Source: Phaeosaccion multiseriatum (Eukaryota > Ochrophyta, other classes). Taken from it: DNA of 64,000 nt. Positions 27,660 to 39,100 of this stretch are shown in pieces. Under the pieces are notes generated by a model. That model was given only the letters and a program-made list of their open reading frames with translations, searched no databases and was not told the DNA's origin. Both the position numbers and the translations under genes were made by a program. Each line of letters opens with the position of its first letter. The stretch's first letter is position 1. The DNA is taken from contig OZ218955.1 of assembly GCA_965112735.1 (NCBI GenBank), positions 3,162,001 to 3,226,000 of the forward strand, in the 5' to 3' direction.

Positions 27660-30600
27660 CTTGCAAACTGCACACTCCAGGGGGTACTCCATGCCGGTGG
27701 AGGAGCCTACCACTCCCTCTTCTCCCTCCCCTTCCCCCCCGCCTCCTTCTTTGCCGCCCCCTCCCGCCTCTATCCGAGTGATGATGACCGTCTCGAGGTT
27801 CTCCACAACCTCTTGAGCGGCAGGAGGAGGCCCTTGCTGTTATTGGAGGGAGGGTATGGGTATATGGGTAGTAGCGTTTTCAGTGACATATGTGCGCGGG
27901 GTGGGGCGCGGTGGTGGTGGTGTGTAGCACAGGGGCACGGGGGTAGACAGAGGAGAGGGGCAGAAGCAGGGTCAGGGTGAGGTTGAGGGTGAGGGTTAGG
28001 GTCGGGGTCACGGTTACGTTCAGGGGTAGCGGTCAAGGTCAGGGTCAGGGTCAGCAGTTGGTGATACAGGTCCAGGATGGATAACAGGGCCAAACAGTGT
28101 TCGACCATTGTGTCCGTCTCTTTAGCCTTTCTTCCCTCCCTCCCTCCTTCTCTCCCTCCCTCCCACCCCCACCCTCCCTCAACTCACCCTCGCGGCGTCA
28201 GCTGCAGCGAGTCGCTCGATAATGGAGCTAAGGTCTCCAAAAGCGTAGTCCCCGAGATTCAGCCCTGCAGCCCCTCCCCCCCCTGGACCTCCCATCTGCA
28301 AGAACGCTTGCAGCTGCTCCCCCATCCCCCCCATCATCATGATTCCGCCCAAAGGCCCCAGATCGCCCATGCCTCCCCCACCCCCTCCTCCTCCTCCTCC
28401 TCCTCCTCCTCCTCCCCCTCCTCCTTCTTCTTCTGCTGCTGCTCTTGCTGTTCCTCCTCCTCCTCCCCATCCTGGCGGCGGAAGTCCGATTCCCCCCACG
28501 ACCACTGAGCCGTCCTCTGGGCCCAGGCCTAGAGAGGACAGGAGAGTGTTGAGCATCGGCGCACCAATCCCCTCCCCTCCACCCCCTCCTCCTCCTCCTC
28601 CTCCACCACCACCACCCCCTCCACCCCCTCCACCCCCTCCTCCTCCTTCTCCTCCTCCTCCTCCTCCTCCTCCTCCTCCTCCTCCTCCTCCTCCTCCCCC
28701 GGCTGCCGCTCTTCCGCCATTCGTGTTTCCCATAGTGTTTCCAGACGGCCCCACCAGGAGTTGACCGAGGATACCCTGTATGGTGTTCTGCAGTTCCACC
28801 GGCCCTCCTCCTCCTCCTTCTTCTCCTCCTCCTCCTCCTCCTCCTCCTCCTCCTCCTCCTCCTCCTCCTCCTCCTCCTCCTCTCCCCCTTCCTCCTCTCC
28901 CGCTTCTACCTCCTTCTCCTCGCGGGTGAGATTGACTTCTGGGAATATGGTGAATTGAGACGAGTTGGTGATTCAGGAGGAGGAGGAGGAGTAGGGGGGT
29001 TGGCTGTAGAGGGACAATGATAGAGGACACAGAACATAGTGGGAGGACATTCCCTCCCCTCCCTCCCTCCCTCCCTCCTTCCCTTCTTCCTCACTCTCCC
29101 CCTCCCTCTCCTCCATCCCTCGCTCCTTCCCACCAGCTTCCATCCACTGCCATCCCTCCACTCCACGCACCTGGTGGAAAGGAAGCCCCTCCCGCTGCCC
29201 CTTGTCTCAGGAGTGAGAGTGCTGAGGAATTGTATGAAGTCGTTACGCTCACGGCCTCCTGCTGGTCCCACTTCTTCCACGAAACTGTCGTGACACTGCT
29301 CAAGGGAAGAGATATATAGAGAGAGAGAGAGACAGGAAGGGAGGGAGAGAGGGAGGGCGGAGGAGAGGGACGGAGGATGGGAAGGAAATCAGGGGGGGAG
29401 AGAGAGAGGGGAGGGGAGGGACAGAGAGAGAGGGAGGGAGGGAGGGAGGGAGGGAGGGAGGGAGGGAGGGATGGAGGGGTAGGGGAAGCAAAGAGAGGGA
29501 GAGAGAGATGGAGGGATGGAGGGAGGGAGAAGGAGAGGGAGAGAGAGATGGAGGGATGGAGGGAGGGAGAAGGAGAGGGAGAGAGAGATGGAGGGAAAGC
29601 GGGAGGGAGAAGGAGAGGGAGAGAGAGATGGAGGGATGGAGGGAGGGAGAAGGAGAGGGAGAGAGAGATGGAGGGAAAGCGGGAGGGAGAAGGAGAGGGA
29701 GAGAGAGATGGAGGGAAAGCGGGAGGGAGAAGGAGAGGGAGAGAGATGGAGGGAAAGCGGGAGGGAGAAGGAGAGGGAGAGAGAGATGGAGGGATGGAGG
29801 GAGGGAGAAGGAGGGAGAGAGAGATGGAGGGAAAGCGGGAGGGAGAAGGAGAGGGAGAGAGAGATGGAGGGAAAGCGGGAGGGAGAAGGAGAGGGAGAGA
29901 GATGGAGGGATGGAGGGAGGGAGAAGGAGAGGGAGAGAGATGGAGGGATGGAGGGAGGGAGAAGGAGAGGGAGAGAGAGATGGAGGGAAAGCGGGAGGGA
30001 GAAGGAGAGGGAGAGAGAGATGGAGGGAAAGCGGGAGGTGAGTAGGAGAGGGAGAGAGAGATGGAGGGAAAGCGGGAGGTGAGTAGGAGAGGGAGAGAGA
30101 GATGGAGGGATGGAGGGAGGGAGAAGGAGAGGGAGAGAGAGATGGAGGGAAAGCGGGAGGGAGAAGGAGAGGGAGAGAGAGATGGAGGGAAAGCGGGAGG
30201 TGAGTAGGAGAGGGAGAGAGATGGAGGGATGGAGGGAGGTGAGTAGGAGAGGGAGAGAGATGGAGGGATGGAGGGAGGTGAGTAGGACGTGTTGCGGGGC
30301 TTCGCAGGGTTACAGCGCGCTGGAGAGTTGGGGCCTCGAGAAAAAGGCAAACAGAATGTCTGATGTGGCGCTTACCTCGTCACACTCCACCTCCGCTGTT
30401 GTGGGGTTGACGCTTGCTTCGACTCTGTGACTGGAGGGACATGAGGGCAATGCGATGCAGAGCAGGGCAAGAACAAAGAGGCAGGACAGAGTGGGAGAGA
30501 GAGAAAGGGGAGAGAGAGGGGGGGGGGGGGGTGGAGGCAGGCAGGGAGGGAGGGAGGGAGGGAGGGAGGGAGGGAGGGAGGGAGGGAGGGAGGGAAGAGA

Positions 30601-31116
30601 GAGAGGCGCACGCACGCGCGCGCACAAGGCGTGAGTGAGGCCATTTCTCGGCGGAAAAAGGCCAAACCAAGCGCAGGTAAGCGTAAAGAACAAGAGCCCG
30701 CCCCCAAAGCACAGATAAGCGACACGCGAGCGTGCACACAGTACAAGAGCCCACCAAGGAGGGTTGGTACACTTCTCCTGTTCCTCCTGAGGACACGACG
30801 GGGGGCAGCCTCGTGCTACCCTTCCTTCCCTTCTTACCCGCAAGTGTGGCAGTAAAACTCGGTCTCCTCGTCATCGTCGTCGTCCTCCATGCCATCATAT
30901 AACTCCGGCGGAGAGTCGCTGTCGCTATCTTCCCTATCGGAGAAGACAACAGGGGGTGAGTCCTCGCCGTCTGACAACGACACGAGCCCCGGGGGTCCAT
31001 CGCTGGCGCTATCGTCGTCACTATCGCCTAATTGGACCGGAGGGGGCGGACCGTCGTCCTCGGTGGGCGAGGCATCGTCCGTGTAGTTTGCCGGGCCAAA
31101 AAGCTGCTCCATCGCT

Positions 31117-31124
<8 letters not shown>
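27000..31124 (-). CDS. Zinc-ribbon plus RING-H2 E3 ubiquitin ligase (RNF126/RNF115-like), 6 exons
   Basis: A probable E3 ubiquitin ligase. Exons in sense order: 30838-31124, 30376-30424, 29171-29295, 28188-28938, 27660-27836, 27000-27443, giving 610 codons. The N-terminal zinc ribbon uses Cys 92 and 95 (YCHTC) and Cys 110 and 113 (CDEC); it is split by two introns. After [12 protein letters not shown] comes a poly-Gly region (exon 4) ending [15 protein letters not shown]. Then [19 protein letters not shown] leads to a RING-H2 with Cys 459/462, Cys 477, His 479/482, Cys 485 and Cys 496/499. This order matches BCA2/RNF126-type ligases. The tail is about 90 residues of Glu/Asp. The protein is roughly twice the usual size because of poly-Gly and poly-Glu. 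A start at the second Met (residue 5) is equally possible. Confidence 0.87.
27100..27230 (-). repeat. (TCC)n run coding poly-Glu in the RING ligase tail
   Basis: A TCC array on the plus strand is read as GAG/GAA (Glu) in the coding frame, giving an acidic tail of about 40 Glu with occasional Asp and Lys. Confidence 0.9.
27614..27660. repeat. (CCCTCA)n hexamer at a RING gene splice donor
   Basis: About eight CCCTCA units end exactly at the donor of exon 27660-27836. The GTGAGG donor is itself part of the repeat. A related degenerate block lies at 27965-28045. Confidence 0.85.
28580..28895 (-). repeat. (TCC)n runs coding poly-Gly in RING exon 4
   Basis: TCC-rich arrays at 28580-28695 and 28800-28895 are translated mainly as Gly. 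They are interrupted by a conserved-looking segment with [18 protein letters not shown]. Confidence 0.85.
29500..30290. repeat. 40-bp minisatellite in RING gene intron 2
   Basis: About 19 copies of a 40-bp purine-rich unit. Each contains GGGAGAAGGAGAGGGAGAGA followed by GATGGAGGG and then either ATGGAGG or AAAGCGG. The two variants are mixed, and some late units carry GGTGAGTAGG instead of GGGAGAAGG. Confidence 0.9.
30490..30605. repeat. (GGGA)n tract in RING gene intron 1
   Basis: A GAGA block followed by a GGGA array, next to a GCGC-rich stretch (30608-30625), in the intron between exons 1 and 2. Confidence 0.85.
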
Positions 31125-31154
<30 letters not shown>

Positions 31155-31726
31155 CCGAGCACCGACCCCCCCCCCCCTCTTCTTCGGCGACTGCTTCTGA
31201 GCCGCCGCCTGATTTCTATCCCCCCCGCCCTCACTGCTGCTGCTGCTGCTGGTTGGAGATGGGTGTAGAAGAGGGAGGAGGTTACTTCACAGGGAAGGAG
31301 AGGCCCCCGCAAATAAAAGGGAGCTAATGTCTCTGCCCAACGGGACTGACTGCAAGGGAGAACAGCCTTGTCTCACACTCACCCCCTCAACTCTCCGTGT
31401 TACTTTCTACTTTCCCTCTTTTTCCAATCACACTCACAGCCGCAATGCGATATTTGGAATCGATCAGGTCGATGTATTTTTTAGAAAATCGACTTTTATC
31501 ACTCCTCCTCCTCCTCCTCCTCCTCCTTCTTCTTCTTCTTCTCCTTCTCCTCCTCCACATTCTCCTCCTCCTCCTCCTCCTCCTCCTCCTTCTTCTTCTT
31601 CTTCTCCTCCTCCTCGTCCTGCCCCTCCTCCTCCTCCTCCTCCTCCTCCTCCTCCTCCTCCTCCTCCTCCTCCTCCTCCTCCTCCACTCCCTCCCCCCCC
31701 CCCCCCCTCCTCCTCCCCCTCCTCGA
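31125..31726. other. Intergenic region between the RING gene start and POLA2 end
   Basis: I see no gene. A long TCC/TTC array occupies 31500-31690 and lies just beyond the POLA2 stop codon, so it may fall in the POLA2 3' UTR. A (CT)n run (31125-31150) lies just upstream of the RING gene start codon. Confidence 0.6.
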
Positions 31727-34598
31727 CTAGATGCGCAAGATGGTGACTGTGCTTCGCTCGGCAACCTTATGGGGCACTCCTTCCACCGCATCCGCTTCTT
31801 CTCCTCCTGCCTCATCCCCTCCCCCCCCTCCTCCTCCTGCTGCTGCTCCTCCTCCTGCCCCTCCTACTCGACCCTCAGTGGCGCTGCCCTCCCCTCCGCT
31901 CTGAGCCTGCGTGAGCCCCTCCTCCGTCATAGGGTGGATGGTCATGGTCGCAAATGTCCCCCCACACGTCCCCTTGGCCAGCTGACCGGGGTTCACACAC
32001 AAGGTTCCCTGCACGTCCCTCGCAAAGTGGGCCAGCTTGGACGGTACAATCAACACGTCGGGAGAGACAGGCATCCGCCACTTGGCCGCATGCCTCAAGT
32101 CCAGCTGCGCTCTCGACTGGGCAGGAGGAGGGAAGATGGGGTAGAAGGACTGCTGCTGCAGCAGGTGCTCTGTGAGTCTGGCCAGACGGTTTCCCGTATT
32201 GAGACTCGACTCGTCGCAGGAGAGGTCGAAGAGCACATCGGTGGTGCTGATGCCAAACACCACCTCATTCACCTTGAACATGGCGGGGTTGCTCACCAAG
32301 TGCACCCGCTTCTCCGACCCTCCCGTCAAGGGCAGGTCAAGCGTGAACATGGCCTCCTCAAAGCCACCCAATCGGAGTGTCTCTCCACCGGGGACTCGGT
32401 CATGTAACGGCGGCTGAGGATAGACGTACTCATGAAACGGGTCCTTGAGAGATGGCACCAGAACGAACTGCGTCTTGCAGTCCCCTCGATACCCCACTCC
32501 ATCGGGCCCCTTGAAAAAAGCGTCCAATTTGCCCGACACGCGGTATCGAAACAGCGTCTCGAAGTCCACATGCTCCTCCTGCCCATCATCCACCTCCAAC
32601 TTGGCCCTGCCCCTGACCATGGCCGGATGAGTATCGTCCACAAAAGGCCCGGCGAGAATCACCACGTCCGGACGGGTCTTCCGCACCACCTCGAGCAAGT
32701 CCATAAGTGGCTGGTAGTTGAGGTTGTCGGCCGTCGTGTAAGGCCCAGTCGCCATCATCACCGCCAAGGGGTTGCCTCCTGCGCACCCCGGCACAGTGCC
32801 ATGCTGCATGTGCTGGAGCTCCGCGACGGGTGTCGTAGGGAGAGGCCTGGGCACTCCCTCAATCAAGCCTTGCACCACCATGCGCGTGCCCGAGCTGTTG
32901 ATCCCTCTCGCCGCCACCACTTGGCCCGGGAAGAGGGCGAATGACTTCATCTCGTCCATGGCCAGGTGCACGCGCAACCCTCCGGACTCTCTCCTCGATC
33001 CCTCGAGGATGATGGAAGTCTTGTTGATGCGTCCCTCGGCGGTCTCGCAGCAAATCCTCCCCACCACGTTGACGGTCTCCTGCCGGGGGATGCCCGCAGG
33101 GGTGAGCTCTCCACTGAGGCCGTGGCGCTCCACCATTTGCTGTCGAAGGTGCAGCAAGCCCCTCTCTAGGGCACGTGCTCTGTTGGTGTTAGTGTTGTGG
33201 TTTGTTGGTGGTGGTGGTGGAGGTGTTGTGGTTGTGGTTGTTGTTGTTGTTGGTGGTGGTGGTGGTGGTGGTGGAGGAGGAGTTTTGGTATTTTCGTTGT
33301 CGTTCCGAGTTGTTGTCGAGAATGGAGTTTTGAGTTTGTGTGTGTGTGTTTAGAGGGGAGATAGAGAGAGGGAGAGAGGGAGGGAGGGAGGGAGGAAGGG
33401 AGCAGCAGTACATGCGCGCAGATGGGCAGAGGAGGAGCGTTTAGAGGGGGGATGGCAGTGGATGTAAGGCACAGGGGGGATGGGAGAGGGACGTGCTTGC
33501 CGACACAATACACACACACAAGCACACACACAGCAGTCCAGCAGACTTTCCAGCTTGCGCACTGACTTCTCGTGGATACGCTCTACTTGTGACACTAAAC
33601 TGAAACTGCAGCTAGCTCAGCTCAGCTCAGCTTAGCCTAGCTTAAGCATCAGATTAGCTTCACTCATGACCGTACCGCTCATCCAAGGGAGTGAACATGA
33701 AGCGATAGGGCTTGGTGACGCCGACTTCCTCCATCGATTTGATTCTGCAGCGCAACAACCCTGGGGGGGGGTCGGAGGCAGCGCTGCTCTTGGCATTGGC
33801 AGTGGGGAGGGAAAGCTTGGCGGGAGAGTAGGACAGCAACCTGTTGGGTGGGGGTGAGTGGTAGGGCGGGGAGACGAGGAACGGGATATGAGTGTGAGAT
33901 ATAGGGAGAGGGGGAGAGAGAGGGAGACACACAGAGAGAGAGGGAGAGGGAGAGAGAGAGGGAGACACACAGAGAGAGAGGGAGAGGGAGAGAGAGAGGG
34001 AGAGGGAGAGAGGGAGAGGGAGAGGGAGACAAAGAGAGGGGGGGAGGGAGACGCACAGAGAGAGAAAGGGAGAGGGAGAGATGCGGAGAGGCAGAGAGAG
34101 GCGGGGGGCCAGAATTCTACCTGCGGCTCTTGGAGCTCAAACCGACTTTCGCATTGCAAGTCTCTCCTCTAGGGCCGACCTTCCTCTTCCCTTCCCCTCC
34201 CCCTCCCCTTTGCCGGCCTATCTCTCATCACCCTTGTCCTCCCTTTTGTCGGCCTCCTTTCTCCTCCTCCTACTCCTCCTCCTCCTCCTCCTCCTACTCC
34301 TCCTTCTCCTCCTCCTCCTCCTCCTCCTCCTCCTCCCCTCCCCTCCCCTTCGCTTCCTTCCCCTGCCTCCCCTTCCCCACGCATCTCTCTCTCTCTCACT
34401 CCTCCGCACCTTTGTCCGGCGTTGGTGCGCGTATCATAACGGCCTTCCACCAAGTCCGGTGGTGACTGCACTGAGATTGGTGACCGAGTGTCCTCCTGTC
34501 CACCCGTACCACCAATAGTAGATGCTCCATCTCCCCTCCGGGGTGCCTTGGGAGGCCGAAAGTTCGGCGTCGAGGCAACTGCTCCTGTTGTTGTCGTC

Positions 34599-34635
<37 letters not shown>

Positions 34636-35339
34636 AGCCCACTCGCGTGACGGCGCTGTCCGTGGTGGCCTCGAGAGGCCGCTTGGTGACGGTGGTTGTG
34701 GAGAATCCATCCATGTCAGCTTTGGTCAGGACGGGGCTGAGGTGTGTGTGTGGGTAGGTGGGTGGGTTGAACGTGGAAAAGGGCAAAAGCAAAAAGGGGG
34801 GTGTCTGTGAGCATTCTAATCAGCAGTGGCTGGAAGCTCTGGAGAGTATGCCATCGGCCTGGGGGAAACCTTTCTCCTCCTGCTTGGAGAAGGCGTAGTT
34901 AAAAGAGCCAAAGCCTTCCTTCAAAAATCGACCCCCCCCCCCCCCCCTTGTTGTGCGTGGTTCGCTTGACTCACGTGCGCACGACGGTCCTCGGCGTGAC
35001 GAGCTTCCCTCCCTTGGGAGCAGTGCGAGCCGAGGCCGCTGAGCCGCTGGCGATGGGGCTGCTGCTGATGGCTCGCATCTTCTTCAGAGTATCCGCCATG
35101 TCGTGCAAAGCCTTAACGGACAGCTTGGGAGGCCCTGTCTGCCCCTCTCCCCCCCCTCCCCCTGCTCTGGTGTGGTTAACTGTGTAGCTCTCCCAGTTGT
35201 TGGCAAAGTCGCCGCTGCTGAGTCCGAACTGCCGGCTCAGGCCCAGGGCCGTGGTGATAATCTCATCCTCCTCCTCCACGATTTCGCCCACATCGCGGAG
35301 AGCCTTGGTCACTCCGCTACGCGTCACCGCGGCGGCCAT
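31727..35339 (-). CDS. POLA2: DNA polymerase alpha subunit B, 6 exons
   Basis: The regulatory B subunit that links the polymerase alpha catalytic subunit and primase. Exons in sense order: 34975-35339, 34410-34736, 34121-34168, 33664-33840, 33532-33599, 31727-33177, giving 811 codons (human about 600). The last exon carries the OB and inactive phosphoesterase fold: VNVVGRICCE, FALFPGQVVAARGINSSG, VMMATGPYTTADNLNYQPLM, TRPDVVILAGPFVD, HLVSNPAMFKVNEVVFGIST, NPGQLAKGTCGGTFATMTI. Upstream, SSMEEVG... KPYRFMFTPLDERYGH matches the linker before the OB fold. The N-terminal exons hold poly-Ala from CAG units and Ser/Pro-rich sequence. The small exon 34121-34168 and the acceptor at 33178 are the least certain. 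A low-complexity tail precedes RSTVTILRI. Confidence 0.92.
33860..34110. repeat. (GAGAGG)n and CACA tract in a POLA2 intron
   Basis: Purine-rich GAGAGGGAGA units broken by GACACACAGAGAG, between exons 34121-34168 and 33664-33840. Confidence 0.8.
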
Positions 35340-35855
35340 ACCCACGTGATCTACCTCCTCACTTGCGCTGCCTCAAAAACCGAGAGCGACAGCAGCAGCA
35401 GCAGCAGCAGCAGTTGCAGCAGCAGCACACGGCTGCTCCTGACTTTCCCTCCCCCTTTCTCCCCCCTTTCGGTACTCTTGCTTCCAAATCAGGAAAGCAG
35501 TTTAGCAGCAGTGCTAACAGAAGACACTGCGTCCAGTTCGTCCAGCCTCTTCTCTTAGAGGCCTTCCTGTGTCTCGCAGATGCTGCTTCTCTTCAGATTC
35601 AAAAAGAAGGGGGCGCTCATCTGCTGCCATCCTTTTCAAAGCTTCTCTGCACGATGCACACCCACGAACCAAAACAGCATAAGCCGCGACATCAAGCCGC
35701 AGTAAAGTGGAAGTGGGGCGGTCCGCACTGTTGGAAGCGAAGAGAACGAGGGAATCGAGCTCCTTCGTCGCTCCTCCCCTGGTGCGGTTTGTCTAGAGCC
35801 TCCAAGGGAGGGGCACAGTCCCTGGCAAAGCCCTGGCCTGGCAAAGCAATCAGCC
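35340..35855. promoter_or_regulatory. Divergent region between POLA2 and the MRG gene
   Basis: A 516-bp region between outward-facing start codons, with a (CAG)n run at 35390-35430. No gene is seen. It should contain both promoters; this is inferred from position. Confidence 0.4.
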
Positions 35856-37286
35856 ATGGGGCCGAAGGCGAAGAAAGACGGGAAGAGGGAGAGTAAGAAA
35901 GATGTGAAGAAGGTGGCAAAGGGAGATCAGGGAGGAGAGACGCCAGGGAAGAAGGGCGCAGCCGCAGGGAAGGGCGCCTCGATGCAGAAGAGCAAGAAGA
36001 AGGAAGAGGAGGAGGAGGAGAAGAAGAAGGAGCAAACGTACGAAGTCGACAGCAAGGTGAGGCGCGAAGGCGAAAACTGGCTTGAACCGGCCTCTCCTTT
36101 TGTACTCCCCCCCAGAAGGATCAAAACAAGTCGAAGGTGTTGATTACCCCCTCTCTCTCATTCTCTCCCTCTCACCCCCAGTGCTGGGCTCTGGACGGGG
36201 GTCAACTCTACGAAGCGAAGGTTCTGAAGGTGGACAAGGCGGGGGGGCAGAGCGACGTCACCAGCTACTTCTTACACTACCAGGTACCCATCTATCCGTC
36301 TTTAGCTTGTCTGTCCTTGCTAGCCAAGCCAACTCTTGCTACCAGCACTTCCCGGAGATAGAAAGAGAGTTTTTGAAACCCCATGGAGCCGTTGCTTTTG
36401 AGTCTGAAGGATGCAGACGGAGGCAGTGTATGTGATTACGCAGGGCGGGGGGGGGGGAGGGGTTTTGGTACCATTCCGTGGCTCACTAATGCGTTCCCTC
36501 CATCTATTGCCATCCATTGAGCAGGGCTGGAACAGCAAGTGGGACAAATGGGTGGACGCGACGGAGCTCATGCCGGACGGGAAGGAAGCAGAGCTGCTGG
36601 CCAAGAAGCTCAAAGCGCCCACCAAAACGGGCAAGCGAGGGGCGGAGAGCGGGGGGGCAGGAGGGGAGGGAGCGGGGGGCGCAGCGGCAGGGGGCGGGAA
36701 AGGAGGGGGAGGAGGGGCATCCTCCAAGAAGAAGGCGAAGGTCGACCTTAAGGCGGATACCGTAGACACGAGCGGGGTGCCTCAGGTCAAGCTGTCCATC
36801 CCCTTTACACTCAAGAAGCAGCTCGTGACGGACTGGGAGTTTGTGACGCAAGAGCCCAGGTTGCTTGTGCCTCTCCCTCGCACCCCTTCCGCGAGCGCTA
36901 TCATGGATGCCTTTATACAGAGCAAGAAGAACGGTGGCGATAGGGGTGGTAAGGGGGGAGGGGGCAGCAAGGGGGGTAAAAGTAGTAGTGGGGCCAATGC
37001 AAACGCCTCCGCTGTGGCGAGGTTTCAAGAACTCATGGAAGGGATCAAAATCTACTTTGACAGGGTAAGTGAGGGGGTGGAAGGGGGGGTAGGGGAGGTG
37101 TATGCACGAGCCTACTTTGGTGGCTCAGTTACAGTGACAGTTACAGTTATAGTTACAGAAACATGGGGGTGGAGATTGCATGGTGGGCAGCGCGAATGGA
37201 GCAGGATTTTGGAAGTGCAGTGTTTGGGTGTGTTTGGGTGTCGTTGGCGACCAATTGATGGACGTAACAGAGAACAAGAAAACACA

Positions 37287-37351
<65 letters not shown>

Positions 37352-37635
37352 CGGGGTAAGGGAGGTGCACTGAACCCTCATCCCTCTCCTATTTCTCTAT
37401 TTTCTCTCTCGCTCTCTGTCCCTGTCCCTCCCTCCGTCCCTCCCTCCCTGTCCAGGCCCTCCCTCTCATCCTGCTGTACCGCCAAGAGCGAGCTCAGTAC
37501 GAGAAGCTCATACAAGACTACCCAGGCCGCAACCTTTGCGAACTGTACGGCGCGGAGCACCTCCTCCGTCTCTTTGTTCGCCTCCCTGCCCTGATGGGAC
37601 AAACGCTTCTTAACTCGCACGAAACCACGCAGGTA

Positions 37636-37693
<58 letters not shown>

Positions 37694-37896
37694 CCACCCT
37701 TTTCGATCACCAAATCACACCATCCTTGTTTAACCGCGTACTGTCCTGACACCCCCTGCCTTGTGTCCTGACACCCCCCGCTCCATAGGTCCAGACGAAG
37801 ATCGCTGAATTCCTACGCTTCCTGCAGAAGGGCCATGACGACTTTTTCCTTCAGCAGTACGAGCCCGACGAGGACAAGCACGAGAACCGCCCATGA
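35856..37896 (+). CDS. MRG15/Eaf3-like chromatin protein, 5 exons
   Basis: An MRG-domain protein of the kind found in NuA4-type acetyltransferase and Sin3/Rpd3 deacetylase complexes. Exons: 35856-36056, 36182-36283, 36525-37064, 37456-37632, 37789-37896, giving 375 codons. A Lys/Glu-rich N-terminus (MGPKAKKDGKRESKK) is followed by a chromo-like barrel: CWALDGGQLYEAKVLKV, SYFLHYQ, GWNSKWDKWVDATEL. The MRG domain follows: VKLSIPFTLKKQLVTDWEFV, LVPLPRTPSASAIMDAF, ALPLILLYRQERAQYEKL, AEHLLRLFVRLPALMGQTLL and KIAEFLRFLQKGHDDFFL. The linker is Gly/Lys-rich, and a second insert (GGDRGGKGGGGSKGG) interrupts the MRG domain. Introns 3 and 4 carry (GT)n runs at 37291-37347 and 37640-37692. Confidence 0.92.
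37742..37788. repeat. CCTGACACCCC repeats before the last MRG exon
   Basis: Two copies of TCCTGACACCCC lie within 46 bp of the splice acceptor at 37788, as in CSN3 intron 8. Confidence 0.75.
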
Positions 37897-39100
37897 CCGT
37901 GACGGGAAGGGACGGACAGGATGGAGCCGTACCCCATGTATGCATACATACATACATTAGTACATACATACATACATACCCGTACATACCCATACGTACC
38001 GCAGACATTTATATACCCCATACACCGTGCATACTCCATACCATACACCCTACGGGCGGTGAAAGGCGGAAAGGTCGAAGGAAGTGCAGGTGGTGGTAAG
38101 GGAGACGAGTGAAGTCCCTCTTCTCTTCCCCTGGCCTCTCCTCTTCTCTCCCCCTCTCGTTATCCTTCCCTCTGCGGCCCTATCCCATCCAACGGGGCAC
38201 AAGAGGATTCACAGGAGAGGGGCGAGACGCCGGAGCACCAACTGCCCCCTACCGCCCCAAAAGGAGCCCAAAGCGGCGGCGGAAGAAGGGGGGGGGGAGG
38301 GGTACAGGGGTGGATGTTGGTGGGCCCTTAGCTGCCATCGGGGCGAGTAGTCTGAAACTGAAACTGAACCTGAATGCATACGATCGTACACGTATGCGCT
38401 TCCTTGCAGAGGAAAAATCTGCAGCGCACGAGTGTTTGTGCTATGGTCTTATGGAGTCTGCAGGTCTCCCCCCCCCCCCGGGGGTGACGAGGGACCATGG
38501 GATGCCATCTTGCCACGCACGGACTCAAAAGAGGGGGAAGGGGGGGAGTGGGTTTCTGGGTTGCGACGTGCCCTAAGAGTGCACCTGTGCCACACCACAC
38601 CGCTGTCGCGAATTGGCTTGAGCCTCCTTCCTTCCTTCCTTCCTTCCTTCCCCGCCCATCCCCTCCGATGGGTGTCAAGAGCACCTCCCGCTCCACACAC
38701 ACACACACACACACATACACACACACATACATACACACACTTTCAGTTTCTTAGGTGATTCATATTCTCCACAGGAAAAGCCCTGCCCTGGGGTCACTTC
38801 TTAGGGTCACTTCTACGATGGACGTTACAAAATGCCACCCCGTCCCGCTGCTTATCCGCCACCTGCTCCTGTCGATCAACCTGTCGATCAACCTGTCGAT
38901 CAACCTGTCGATCAACCTGTCGATCAACCTGTCGATCAACCTGTCGATCAACCTGTCGATCAACCTGTCGATCAACCTGTCCATGAGCCTCCCTCTGCGT
39001 GCGGCACTGCAGTCCCGCTGGGGTATCGAAGGATGATCAAGGCCTTATTGTTGAACCCCAATAGCTTGCGCCCGTCTACATCGATCGATCGATTCATCGA
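37897..39100. other. Convergent intergenic region with minisatellite
   Basis: The region between the ends of the MRG gene (+) and the TCAIM-like gene (-). No gene is seen. It holds ATAC-rich sequence (37940-38045), a (TTCC)n run (38625-38650), a CA run (38693-38740) and the 12-bp minisatellite at 38869-38976. Confidence 0.6.
38869..38976. repeat. 12-bp minisatellite, nine perfect units
   Basis: CTGTCGATCAAC is repeated nine times without a mismatch, followed by one degenerate unit. Frames through it give LSIN, VDQP or RSTC repeats. None is part of a recognised gene. Confidence 0.95.

Noticed and set aside
29091-30350. 419-residue Ser/Pro/Leu frame on minus and Arg/Glu frames on plus
   Set aside because: Translations of the 40-bp minisatellite in RING intron 2. 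The conserved zinc ribbon joins exactly across it.
38869-38976. CRISPR-like direct repeats
   Set aside because: The 12-bp units are contiguous with no spacers, and the genome is eukaryotic.
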